Shown here: positions 16,387-25,700 of the stretch, in pieces
How positions within the stretch are numbered: the first letter of the stretch is position 1
Layout: every line of letters starts with the position of its first letter
From: Novosphingobium sp. FKTRR1
GTDB taxonomy: Bacteria; Pseudomonadota; Alphaproteobacteria; Sphingomonadales; Sphingomonadaceae
Length of the DNA: 64,000 nt
Direction of reading: 5' to 3'
Assembly: GCF_020404405.1 (NCBI RefSeq)
Contig: NZ_JAIZDA010000017.1
Location: 1 to 64,000 of the forward strand
Position numbers and translations under genes: made by a program
The notes under the pieces: generated by a model
Told to the model about the DNA's origin: nothing
The model's input: only the letters and a program-made list of their open reading frames with translations
Database searches by the model: none

Positions 16387-19300
16387 ATGGCATATTCTAC
16401 GATACGACAGGCGCTACTTGTGTCTACTGGTGTCGTCAGCTCGATTGCCGCTCCGGCCACGGCCCAGGCAGCGGTGGAGCTCAAGCAGTTCGCAATCGAA
16501 GCGCAATCCGCCGAAACCGCAATCGGCCTGTTCGGTCATCAGGCAAGTGTGCAGATCGTGGCACCGCGCAAGCTGACCAGATCGGTGCACACCAACGCCG
16601 TGTATGGCGAACTGACCGTCGTGGCAGCGCTCAATCGCCTGTTTGCCGGAACGGGTCTCGACGGACGGCAAACCGGTCCGCAGACGTTCGTGATCGTGGC
16701 AAAGCCCGCCGCTGCGGCCAAGGTCGCGGTCGCGGCCGCGGCCTCGGCCGGATCGATCAGCCGGGTCGTCGCGCTGGCGGATGCTCCCGTTGCGGCAGAC
16801 GCGCAGGCGCCCGGCGTCGGTCAGGCTGAAGTCCCCAGCGTTCCCGATGCGGGGCCGATCGTGGTGACCGGCCTGCGCGCCAGCCTCGACAATTCGCGTG
16901 GAATCAAGCGTTCGGACTCGGGCATTGTCGATGCAATCGCGACCAAGGACATCGGCAAATTGCCCGACGCCAACCTGGCCGAATCGCTGCAACGCATCAG
17001 CGGTGTGTCGATCGACCGTTCGGGCGGCGAAGGCGCCTTCATCACGGTGCGTGGCTTTGGTCCCGAATTCAACACCGTGCTGATCAATGGCCGCCAGATC
17101 GCCACTCCCACCGATCCCAGCCAGGCATCGGGCCGCGCCTTCTCCTTCGACACGCTTGCATCCGAGCTGGTTTCGGGGGTTTCTGTCTACAAGTCGTCGA
17201 CAGCGCGGTTTCAGTCGGGCGGCGTGGGCTCGACAGTCAACATCAAGACGGCGCGTCCATTCGATTACAAGGGGTTGAAGTTTTCCGCCACGGTCGACGG
17301 CAACTACGATACCAACGCAAAGAAGGCCGCTCCCGACGCTTCATTCCTGTTTTCCGACACGTTCGACGATGGCCGGTTCGGCGTGCTGCTGTCGGGTAGC
17401 TACCAGCATCGCCACACGTTGCTGAAGCAGGCGCAGACCGATGGCTGGCTGGTCAATCCCGGCGTGCCCGCGTCACAAGTCAACGGCGGTGCAGGCGCAA
17501 CTTCGGCGTCCAATCCGAACGGCAACATTTTCATCCCGCAGAACTTTGACAGCAAGGTCACCCGCGAGGACCGCGAACGCATCGGCGGCACGCTGGTGCT
17601 GCAATATCGCCCGAATGACGATGTCACGGTGACCGCAGACGCCCTGTACACGAAGTTCACGAATACGACCGACACACGGTCTTATGGTCACTGGTTCACC
17701 GCTTCCAACCTGACGAATGTCACGACCGACGCGCATGGCACCGCAACCGACCTGACACAGGCGACCGGCATTGCGACCGACTTTCACGACAAGAAGTTCG
17801 ACAAGCGCACCAATACCCGCGAATTGGGCCTGAACGTCGACTGGGCGATCAGCCCTTCGGTCACGCTGACGCTCGACGGCACGTATTCGCTGGCCAAGGA
17901 AGATCCCAACGGTGGCCGCGAAGCCTATCTTTCGCTGCTCGGCTATCTCACCGGTTCGGAGCGTTACCGCTCAGACGGTTCGGTTCTGCCGTGGGGCACC
18001 GAAACCCTGCCGACTTACGCCAATCCCGCAAGCCCGTGCGGTTCGACGCCGACCAATTCGGGGGTTGCGGCCAGCGGTCCGGTGGTCGGTGCCGGCCAGT
18101 CGGTTTGCGAGCATGTCATGCTGCTGCGCGGCTATGGCGTGCGCGATGAAGTGGGCCAGTTGCGCGCCGATTTTGCCTACAAGGGAAGCAGCGACGAAGG
18201 CTTCACCAAAGCCAACTGGGGGCTTTACTGGTCGTCCGACACCAAGGAAACCTCACTGTTTTCGAACGATGGTGGGACGGGTTGCACCACTTGTGGCTAC
18301 AACGCGCCGCCGCCTGCGGGTACCGTCATTTCGACCTTCAACGCCGGCAGTGGCTTCCTGTCGGGGGTCAGCGGATCGGACCGTTTGCCCACCCAATGGC
18401 TGACGTTTGACGGCCCCGCGCTGTTCGATGGCATCACTCAGGCACAACGCAAGACCAACCCCAATTTCACGTTCGCCCCGCAACTGGTCAATGACACGAT
18501 CGTCAAGGAACGTGTGCTCGGCGGCTATCTGGAAACCGAATTTGCCGGCAGTGTGGCCGATCGTCCGTTGTCGATTGTCGCCGGTGTGCGTCTGGAAAGC
18601 ACAACCACCAGCCTGAGCGGGCTGGCAACCGCCTATACCGCGCTGGTCAAGCTGGCCAACGACCAGACGCAGTATGGATCGACCTCATCGGGTACGACGC
18701 GGACCCCGGGACGGACCCACTACCTCGACATCCTGCCGAACATTGCGCTGAAATGGCTCGTCTCCGATCACTTCACGGTGCGTTTCGCAGCATCGCAGAC
18801 GATCACCCGGCCAACGCTTGAGCAATTGTCGCCGGTCACCACGCTGGTGACGCTGCGTCCCGGCAACTTCGCCGCGAGCCGGGGCAATCCCGAACTCAAG
18901 CCCTTCCGGTCGAACAATCTCGATGTCAGCCTTGAATACTATTACGGTCGGTCGAGCTATGTTTCGCTTGGCGCCTATGTCAAGGATGTCAGCAATTTCA
19001 TTGTGTTGAACCAGACGACGGGGCCGGTCGCGGGTGCCAGCGGCGTCCTGCTCGATCCGGCCAGCGGCACGCCGGCGCAGTTCACGGTCACCGCACCGGT
19101 CAACGGTCAGAACGCGACCGTCACCGGGCTTGAGGCGGCTTGGCAGCAGACAATCGGCGATACCGGTTTCGGCTTCCAGTTGAACGGCACGCTGGTCGGT
19201 TCGAACCGCCAGCTCAATCTGCAGGATCTCACCAACAAGTTCGCGCTGACCGGCCTGTCCAATTCGGCCAACGCGGTGGCGTTCTATGACAAGCACGGCA

Positions 19301-19578
19301 TCGAAGCGCGTGTGGCGTTCAACTGGCGCGATCACTTCCTGCAGTACCTCGCTCCGCCGCCGCTGAATGGCGCGGGCCAAGCGGTGACCCAGGTAAGGGC
19401 ATACTCGCAGGTCGATGCGAGCCTGACCTATCACATCAACAAGGCTTTCTCGGTCTTTGCCGAAGGTGCCAACATCTTCGACAACAAGGCTGAGAAATAC
19501 GCTTATTTCACCAACCAGTTCCTTTATGCCGAGGACAGCGGGCGACGCCTGAAGGTGGGGGCGCGCATCAACTTCTGA
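16387..19578 (+). CDS. TonB-dependent receptor with N-terminal STN signalling domain (Xanthomonas/Caulobacter type)
   Basis: A 1063-residue outer-membrane receptor. A signal peptide (1-~28) precedes an STN domain (about 32-110: LKQFAIEAQSAETAIG, NAVYGELTVVAALNRLFAGTG), which contacts FecR. The plug starts at about 157 (IVVTGLRASLDNSRG), then the beta-barrel ends in a C-terminal Phe (GARINF). The plug motif ADANLAESLQRISG-like and SGGVGSTVNI match the TIGR01782 class, which often takes up sugars, peptides or other organic substrates rather than iron. ATG 16387 is preferred because GGGGGAGGA lies directly upstream. Barrel loops contain a Cys pair and a CTTC motif. It forms a signalling unit with the upstream ECF sigma and FecR. 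Confidence 0.93.
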   Translation: MAYSTIRQALLVSTGVVSSIAAPATAQAAVELKQFAIEAQSAETAIGLFGHQASVQIVAPRKLTRSVHTNAVYGELTVVAALNRLFAGTGLDGRQTGPQTFVIVAKPAAAAKVAVAAAASAGSISRVVALADAPVAADAQAPGVGQAEVPSVPDAGPIVVTGLRASLDNSRGIKRSDSGIVDAIATKDIGKLPDANLAESLQRISGVSIDRSGGEGAFITVRGFGPEFNTVLINGRQIATPTDPSQASGRAFSFDTLASELVSGVSVYKSSTARFQSGGVGSTVNIKTARPFDYKGLKFSATVDGNYDTNAKKAAPDASFLFSDTFDDGRFGVLLSGSYQHRHTLLKQAQTDGWLVNPGVPASQVNGGAGATSASNPNGNIFIPQNFDSKVTREDRERIGGTLVLQYRPNDDVTVTADALYTKFTNTTDTRSYGHWFTASNLTNVTTDAHGTATDLTQATGIATDFHDKKFDKRTNTRELGLNVDWAISPSVTLTLDGTYSLAKEDPNGGREAYLSLLGYLTGSERYRSDGSVLPWGTETLPTYANPASPCGSTPTNSGVAASGPVVGAGQSVCEHVMLLRGYGVRDEVGQLRADFAYKGSSDEGFTKANWGLYWSSDTKETSLFSNDGGTGCTTCGYNAPPPAGTVISTFNAGSGFLSGVSGSDRLPTQWLTFDGPALFDGITQAQRKTNPNFTFAPQLVNDTIVKERVLGGYLETEFAGSVADRPLSIVAGVRLESTTTSLSGLATAYTALVKLANDQTQYGSTSSGTTRTPGRTHYLDILPNIALKWLVSDHFTVRFAASQTITRPTLEQLSPVTTLVTLRPGNFAASRGNPELKPFRSNNLDVSLEYYYGRSSYVSLGAYVKDVSNFIVLNQTTGPVAGASGVLLDPASGTPAQFTVTAPVNGQNATVTGLEAAWQQTIGDTGFGFQLNGTLVGSNRQLNLQDLTNKFALTGLSNSANAVAFYDKHGIEARVAFNWRDHFLQYLAPPPLNGAGQAVTQVRAYSQVDASLTYHINKAFSVFAEGANIFDNKAEKYAYFTNQFLYAEDSGRRLKVGARINF

Positions 19579-19609
19579 CGTTTCTGGCGGTTACGCGGGC
19601 GTGACAAGG

Positions 19610-19640
19610 AGCCCTGCCCCCTCGCGGTCAGGGTTCTTTG
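19610..19640 (+). terminator. possible weak terminator/attenuator between TonB receptor and halogenase
   Basis: AGCCCTG (19610-19616) pairs with CAGGGTT (19629-19635, one G-U), followed by CTTTGTG. The T-tract is poor, so it may only reduce read-through into the halogenase genes. Confidence 0.3.
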
Positions 19641-19686
19641 TGCGTAACCTTGCCGGCATAGTTCGCCAAGCACGAACCGGGTAAGA

Positions 19687-21246
19687 ATGGGATCAGGCAT
19701 GCCGCGCGAGATCAATTCGGTCTGCATAGTAGGTGGGGGATCGGCGGGCTGGCTGACCGCCGGGCTGATCGCCGCGCGTCATGGCGGGCCCGGTGGGCTC
19801 AAGATCACGCTTGTCGAAAGCGTGCGCCTTGGGATCATCGGCGTCGGCGAAGGGACATGGCCGACGATGCGGCATACTTTGCACAAGATCGGTATTTCTG
19901 AGACCGACTTCATCCGCGCGTGCAGCGCCTCATTCAAACAGGGCGCCAAATTCGCCGGCTGGCAGACCGGCGCAGCGGACGATTTCTATTATCACCCGCT
20001 GGTTCTGCCCGAAGGGTTCCCCGATCTTGACCTCGCGCCCTACTGGCAGGCGGCGGGCGAGGGACCGAACACGCCGTCGTTTTCGGATGCCGTGTGTTTT
20101 CAAGAGTTTCTGTGCGAAAACAACCTTGCGCCGAAATTGATCACTTCGCCCGAATATGCCGGTATCGCGAATTACGCCTACCATCTCGATGCCGTTCGCC
20201 TGGGCGAGCTGCTTCATGCGCATTGTGTCGATAAACTTGGCGTGGAGCATATCGACGACGACATCATCGCGGTCGAACGGTCCGAAAATGGCGACATTCG
20301 AGCGGTTGTCGGGCAGCGCAACGGTGCGATCGAGGCGGATTTGTTCGTCGATTGCAGCGGGTTTTCCTCGCTGTTGCTGGGGCAGACGCTGGGGGTGCCG
20401 TTTTGCGATCGCAGCGACATCCTGTTCATCGACCGCGCGCTTGCGGTGCAAGTGCCCTATCCTGATGCGGACTGCCCGATCGTGTCGCATACCGTCTCAA
20501 CCGCGCAGCGCCATGGCTGGATCTGGGACATCGGCCTGCAACACCGGCGCGGTGTTGGCTATGTCTATTCGAGCCGTCATGTCGGGACGGACCGGGTCGA
20601 AGAGGAACTTGCCCGCTATGTCGGTGCGGGGTTCGACCGGCTTGAGTCGCGCGAAATCAAGATCCATTCAGGCCATCGCGAAATCTTCTGGAAGAACAAT
20701 TGCGTCGCGGTCGGCCTCGCGGCGGGGTTCCTCGAGCCGCTTGAAGCCTCGGCGTTGGTGCTGGTCGAGTTGTCGGCGGATTACATAGCCACCGCGATGC
20801 CAGCGACCCGCGCCGGGATGGATATCGTTGCGCGGCGGTTCAATACGATGACCCGGTATCGGTGGGACCGCGTGATCGAGTTTCTGAAGCTGCATTACGT
20901 GCTGTCCGAACGTCAGGATTCGGCCTTCTGGCGCGATAACCGCGATCCGGCGTCCATTCCCGACGACTTGCGCGATCAATTGGAGTTGTGGCGCCATGCT
21001 CCGCCCGGCGAACATGATTTCACCAGTGCGCACGAGATGTTCCCCGCGGCGAGCTACCAGTACGTGCTTTACGGGATGGGCTTTCGGATGGATGATGCCG
21101 CGTTGGCCCGGCGCGTTCGGCAGCCTGACGCGGCGCGTGACGGGTTTGAACGGACGGCGCGGATGAAGCAGAAGCTGGGGGCCACGATGCCGACCAATCG
21201 CGCATTGCTTGGCAAACTGGCAGAATATCGTTTTCAACCAATCTGA
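19687..21246 (+). CDS. flavin-dependent tryptophan-halogenase-family enzyme
   Basis: A 519-residue FAD-dependent halogenase homologue. The nucleotide-binding GGGSAGW motif sits at ~17-22 and GVGEGTWP at ~52-59. The catalytic lysine aligning with RebH Lys79 is Lys84 in ASFKQGAKF. The acidic partner lies in FLEPLEASAL. The halogenase signature WxWxIP reads WIWDIG, with Gly in place of Pro. The family halogenates indoles using reduced FAD, a halide and O2; close relatives beside TonB receptors (for example BrvH) prefer bromide and free indole. The natural substrate is unknown. ATG 19699 is an alternative start. SapC follows after 11 bases. Confidence 0.88.
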   Translation: MGSGMPREINSVCIVGGGSAGWLTAGLIAARHGGPGGLKITLVESVRLGIIGVGEGTWPTMRHTLHKIGISETDFIRACSASFKQGAKFAGWQTGAADDFYYHPLVLPEGFPDLDLAPYWQAAGEGPNTPSFSDAVCFQEFLCENNLAPKLITSPEYAGIANYAYHLDAVRLGELLHAHCVDKLGVEHIDDDIIAVERSENGDIRAVVGQRNGAIEADLFVDCSGFSSLLLGQTLGVPFCDRSDILFIDRALAVQVPYPDADCPIVSHTVSTAQRHGWIWDIGLQHRRGVGYVYSSRHVGTDRVEEELARYVGAGFDRLESREIKIHSGHREIFWKNNCVAVGLAAGFLEPLEASALVLVELSADYIATAMPATRAGMDIVARRFNTMTRYRWDRVIEFLKLHYVLSERQDSAFWRDNRDPASIPDDLRDQLELWRHAPPGEHDFTSAHEMFPAASYQYVLYGMGFRMDDAALARRVRQPDAARDGFERTARMKQKLGATMPTNRALLGKLAEYRFQPI

Positions 21247-21257
21247 TCGGGCGGCTG

Positions 21258-21962
21258 ATGAATCTGGTGCAACTCACGCGGCACGATCATGCCGGATTGC
21301 GTATCGATCCGGTACGCGCAGCGGCTGCGGCGGCAACCGTGCACATGGTGCCGCTGGTGCTTGGTGAGATCCGCAAACTGGCGCCGCACTTCCCCATCGT
21401 GCTGGCCAAGGATGGCGAAACCGGGCAATTCTATCCGGCGGCGCTGCTGGGGCTGGAACCGCACGAAAATCTGTTCTGGACCGGCGAGACCTTCGACGCC
21501 GCGCAAGTTCCGCTCAATCTGCTGCGCCTGCCGTTCTTCATCGGCGATGGTGCGATCTGCATCGATGCCGACAGTCCCGCGATCACGCCGGATGGCCCTT
21601 GCGCGATCGTCGAGTCCGACGGCAGTGACAGTGCGTATCTGCGCTCGATTCAGGCGATCCTGTCCGACCTTGCCGGCCAGCAGGAGGCAACCCGCCGGTT
21701 TGTCGACGCGCTGGTGGCGCGTCGGCTGGTTGTCGAATTGACGCTCGATGTGGCCTTTGCCAATGGCGCAAAAGCGAAACTCAGCGGTCTGTACGGCATT
21801 GATGAGCAAGCGCTGGCGCGCGATCCGGCGATAATGGCCGACTTTGGCGACGTGCTGACTCCTGCGGCAATGGTGTTTTCGCTGGATCACATCGCCAGTC
21901 TGGTGCGACGCAAGAACACCCGCCTTGCCGCTGAAGCGCAATGGTTCGGCAAACCGGCCTGA
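21258..21962 (+). CDS. SapC-family protein
   Basis: A 234-residue protein of the SapC family, named after a Campylobacter S-layer-associated gene, with no established biochemical role. Visible family features are the LVLGEIRKLAPHFPIVLAKD segment and GQFYPAALLGLEPHENLFW near the N-terminus, plus a C-terminal DIASL-like helix (FSLDHIASLVRRKN). There is no signal peptide, so it is probably cytoplasmic. It sits between the halogenase and DUF6445 genes, an association repeated in Caulobacter- and Xanthomonas-type TonB loci. Its stop overlaps the next gene's ATG region by 22 bases. Confidence 0.83.
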   Translation: MNLVQLTRHDHAGLRIDPVRAAAAAATVHMVPLVLGEIRKLAPHFPIVLAKDGETGQFYPAALLGLEPHENLFWTGETFDAAQVPLNLLRLPFFIGDGAICIDADSPAITPDGPCAIVESDGSDSAYLRSIQAILSDLAGQQEATRRFVDALVARRLVVELTLDVAFANGAKAKLSGLYGIDEQALARDPAIMADFGDVLTPAAMVFSLDHIASLVRRKNTRLAAEAQWFGKPA

Positions 21963-22672
21963 CCGGCGTGCACGCGGTTCAGGCTCTTTCGCTCGGCCGC
22001 GAAGGGGTGCCGCTGCGATGGATCGACGATGCCCACCCCGCACCCGCAACTTTGTGCGCGGCGGCAGAGCGCCTGACTTTCGCACGCTCGCCCGACGATC
22101 TCTATCCGGGGCTGCGCGCACCTGTTCCGCCAGATTATGGCGCATGGCTGAGCATGACATTGAATGCTGCCGCAAACATGGGCGGCACGCGCCTGATCGA
22201 TGCGCGCTTTGCCGTCGTTCGGGACGCGCCCGACCGGCTCGTGCCGATCCAGCGCATTCCCCATTTTGACGATGCCGATCCATCGATCTTTGCTGCGGTT
22301 CATTATCTGTGCTCGCCGCCGCATCGCGGCACGGCATTCTATCGCCACCGCGCGACCGGGTTCGAGCGGATCGATGGCTCACGGGTTCCCGCCTGGCGAC
22401 AGGCGCTGATGGCCGACGCCCGCGCGATCGGCCTTCCTCCACCCGTCTATCCTTCCGGGGCAGGCCCGGCCTTTGAACTGATCGGCGCCGCGCCGCTCAC
22501 GTTCAACCGGCTCGTGATCTATCCGGCGAATTGCCTGCATGCGGGCGAAATCGGTGATTCCTGGCAGGATGAACATCCGCGTTTGACGATCACCGCGCTG
22601 TTTCACTGCGAAAGTGCGCTTCACAACGCGACGGGGCGGGTCGCAACGGGCGGGCCTTCCCGCATCGGTTAG
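21941..22672 (+). CDS. DUF6445-family protein, possible Fe(II)/2-oxoglutarate-type oxygenase
   Basis: A 243-residue protein with no signal peptide. It matches the DUF6445 family found with halogenase and SapC genes. A candidate iron triad is visible: His108-x-Asp110 in RIPHFDD and His200 in NCLHAGE, followed by Arg214 in PRLTIT. This order and the sequence around the distal His resemble the double-stranded beta-helix of prolyl-hydroxylase/PhyH enzymes. The oxygenase idea is inference. ATG 21941 overlaps sapC by 22 bases; GTG 21968 would remove the overlap. Confidence 0.75.
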   Translation: MVRQTGLTGVHAVQALSLGREGVPLRWIDDAHPAPATLCAAAERLTFARSPDDLYPGLRAPVPPDYGAWLSMTLNAAANMGGTRLIDARFAVVRDAPDRLVPIQRIPHFDDADPSIFAAVHYLCSPPHRGTAFYRHRATGFERIDGSRVPAWRQALMADARAIGLPPPVYPSGAGPAFELIGAAPLTFNRLVIYPANCLHAGEIGDSWQDEHPRLTITALFHCESALHNATGRVATGGPSRIG

Positions 22673-22713
22673 CGAGCCAATCGCGGCCCGTCTGTGGTGA
22701 TGGCGCGCAGGCC

Positions 22714-25700
22714 ATGACACTGCTATTTGCAAGGGGGATGCCTTCGCTCTGGATCGTGATCGCGGCGATTGCCGCCTATCTCGTCGTGCTGATCGCGATC
22801 GGCTGGCGTGCCGATCGGCTGGCGGTCTCGCCGATGCGCGAGCGCCTTCGTCCGGTCCTGCATGGCCTGTCGCTGGCCACCCTGTGCTCGGCGTGGACCT
22901 ATTTCGGCGCGGTCGGCGATGCGAGCAAGGGCAGCTGGCTGTTCGTCGCCAATGCGCTGGGGCCGATCCTGGCGATCACTGTCGGCTATTCTGTCTGGCG
23001 GCGGATCGCCCGGCTTGCCAAGCGGGAGAACGTGGGATCGCTCGCCGACTTTCTCGCCGCGCGCTATGGCAAGAGCCGCAGCCTCGGCATTCTGGCGGCC
23101 GTGGTCGCGGGTCTGGGGGCATTGCCCTATATCGCGCTTCAATTGACCGTCCTGACCAGCACTTGGCACTATGTCGGCGGTCGTGCCGATCAGGCCGGTT
23201 GGCAGACGGCCGGGCTCACCGCCGTATTGGCCGCCATCGCCATCTTCTTCGGCGCGCGCCGACCCAGCCTGACCCAGCACAACCGCGGCCTTGTCGGCAT
23301 GCTGGCGTTCGAATCGGTGGTCAAGCTGACGGGTCTGCTCGGCGTGGCGGGGCTCGCGCTGCTCCTGTTTTCGCGATCTCCCATGGGCATCGCGCATTCC
23401 TTTGCCGAGGCGATGCCGGTGCGGCCCATGTCGGGCGGCGCGTTCCTGACGCTTGTCATGCTCTGCACGGTGACCGCGTTCACGCTGCCGCGCCAATTCC
23501 ATCTCAGTTTCGTAGCCATCGAGAATGTCGAGGACAGTCGCTCTGCGGCATGGATCGTGCCGGTCTATTTCACGCTGTGGGTAGCGGCCACGCTGGTCAT
23601 CGCGGTGGCGATCCGGGCAGGTTATGGTGAGCCGGGAGTCACGCCGCAACTGCAGGTGCTGGGCGTTCCGGCCCACGCCGGATACCCGCTGATTGCCCTG
23701 CTTGCGCTGCTCGGCGGGCTCTCTGCAGGGGCGGCCATGGTCGTGGTCGAACTGACCGCAGTCTCGGCCATGGTGTCGAACGAGATCGTGCTGCCATTGT
23801 TGTCGGGCACGCTGGGATCGCGTCCGGGCGAGGCCGATGCCGGACGCGCGGTCGTGCGGGTGCGACGCTGGACGATCGTCGCGATGGCGTTACTGGCGTG
23901 GTGTTATTTCCTCGGCATCCGTACGGTAGAGGGGCCGACCGAGCTTGGCCTCACCGCGCTTACCGCCTTTGCCCAGCTCATGCCGGCGCTGATCGGCGGG
24001 ATCTACTGGCGGCGCGGTCATGCCCATGGCGCCATCGCGGGGATCATGGCGGGCATGGCGGTATGGGCACTGGCCATCGCCGCGCCCGCGTTCGTCGCGA
24101 ACGACGGCCAGTTCGCCAGCCTTGCGCTGGGCAGCCTGTGGCCAAGCCCGGGCTGGCCGACCGAACTGGCGGTATGGTTCAGCCTGGCCCTCAACGGCTC
24201 GCTGTATATTGTGGTGTCGCTGCGGACGGTGCCGCGTCTGATCGATACGATCCAGGCCAACAGCTTTGTCGAGGAAAGCGGTCGCGCGCCGCTTGGCGAT
24301 GGGCGGCAGATCAAGGCGACCGTGGCGCACTTGCGCGCGCTGTTGGTGCAGTTTCTCGGGCGGCAAGAGGCCGACAAGGCACTGCGCGAGTTCAATGCTG
24401 ATGCCCGGCACGGCGCGCTGGGCGATCAGCAATCGATCACCCCGGCGCTCGCCCGCGCGGCCGAACGGCTGCTTGCCGGGGTCATCGGTGCGCCGTCTGC
24501 GCGCAACGTCGTGGCCATCGCGCTGGCGGTCGATTCGCAAGACGCAAATGAGATCAGCAGCATTCTCGACGAGGCGGGGCACGCGGTCCATTTCAATCGC
24601 GAACTGCTCCAGACCACGCTCGACAGCTTGCCGCAGGCGGTCAGCGTGCTGGACGCGCAACTCGCGCTGGTGGCGTGGAATGCGGCCTTCCTGCGCTTCC
24701 TGTCGATTGCGGTGGACGACGTGCATGTCGGCAAGTCGCTGCCGGCATTGGTGCGGGCGGGCGGTCGATCAGCCGCTGCGCAGGAAACGCGCGAGCGGCT
24801 GCTGGAATGCGCCGCCGCGGTGCGCGCGGGCGCGCCGGTCGTCACCGAGCATGACGTGGGCGAAGGTCTTGTCGTGCAGATCGCGGGGCGCGGGCTGGCG
24901 GGCGGTGATTTCCTGCTGACGCTGACCGATGTCAGCGACCTGCGCGCCGCCGAACACGTGCTCACGCGCAGCAAGGCCGAGCTTGAGGCATTGGTCGAGG
25001 AGCGGACCGCCGCGCTGGTTTCTGCCAACCTCGCGCTGGCTGAAGCCACGCGATTGGCCGAACAGGCGACCCGTTCGCAGCGCCGTTTCGTCGCTTCGGC
25101 CAGCCACGATCTGGTCCAGCCGCTCCACGCGGCGCGGCTGTTCATCGGCAATGCCCTTGTCGGCGCGGACGATGCCGACCGGGCGACACCGCTGCTGCGC
25201 AAGGCCGACCAGTCGGTCGAGGGCGCGCACCGTCTGCTTCATGCGCTGCTCAATCTCTCGCGGCTCGAGCTCGGCGCGCTTGAGCCCAAGCTCGAGGCGG
25301 TCGATCTGGGCGGCCTGTTGCAATCGCTGGCTGAGGAGTTCGCACAGCAGGCGTGCACCCGCGGGCTCGAACTCGTGGTGCTGCCGACGTCCCGCTGGGT
25401 CCGCTCCGACCGCGATCTGCTGCGCGCGATGCTGCAGAACCTCATGCTCAATGCGCTTCGCTATACGCCGCAGGGGCGGGTGGTGGTGTGTGCGAGGCTC
25501 GCTTGCGCTGGCGCTGACGAAGCTGGGGATGCGGCCGGGGGCAGCGTGCGCATCGAGGTGCGCGATACCGGGGTCGGGATCGCATCCGACAAGCTGCCGC
25601 GCGCCTTTGCCGAATTCAGCCGCCTTGATGAAGGTCAGTCGCTCGCTTCGGGCGCGGGGCTCGGACTGTCGATCGTGGCGCGGATTGCCGATGTGCTGGG

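Noticed and set aside
19687..22672. A halogenated natural-product biosynthetic cluster
   Set aside because: No NRPS, PKS, RiPP precursor or prenyltransferase is present. The context is uptake and signalling, not classical biosynthesis.
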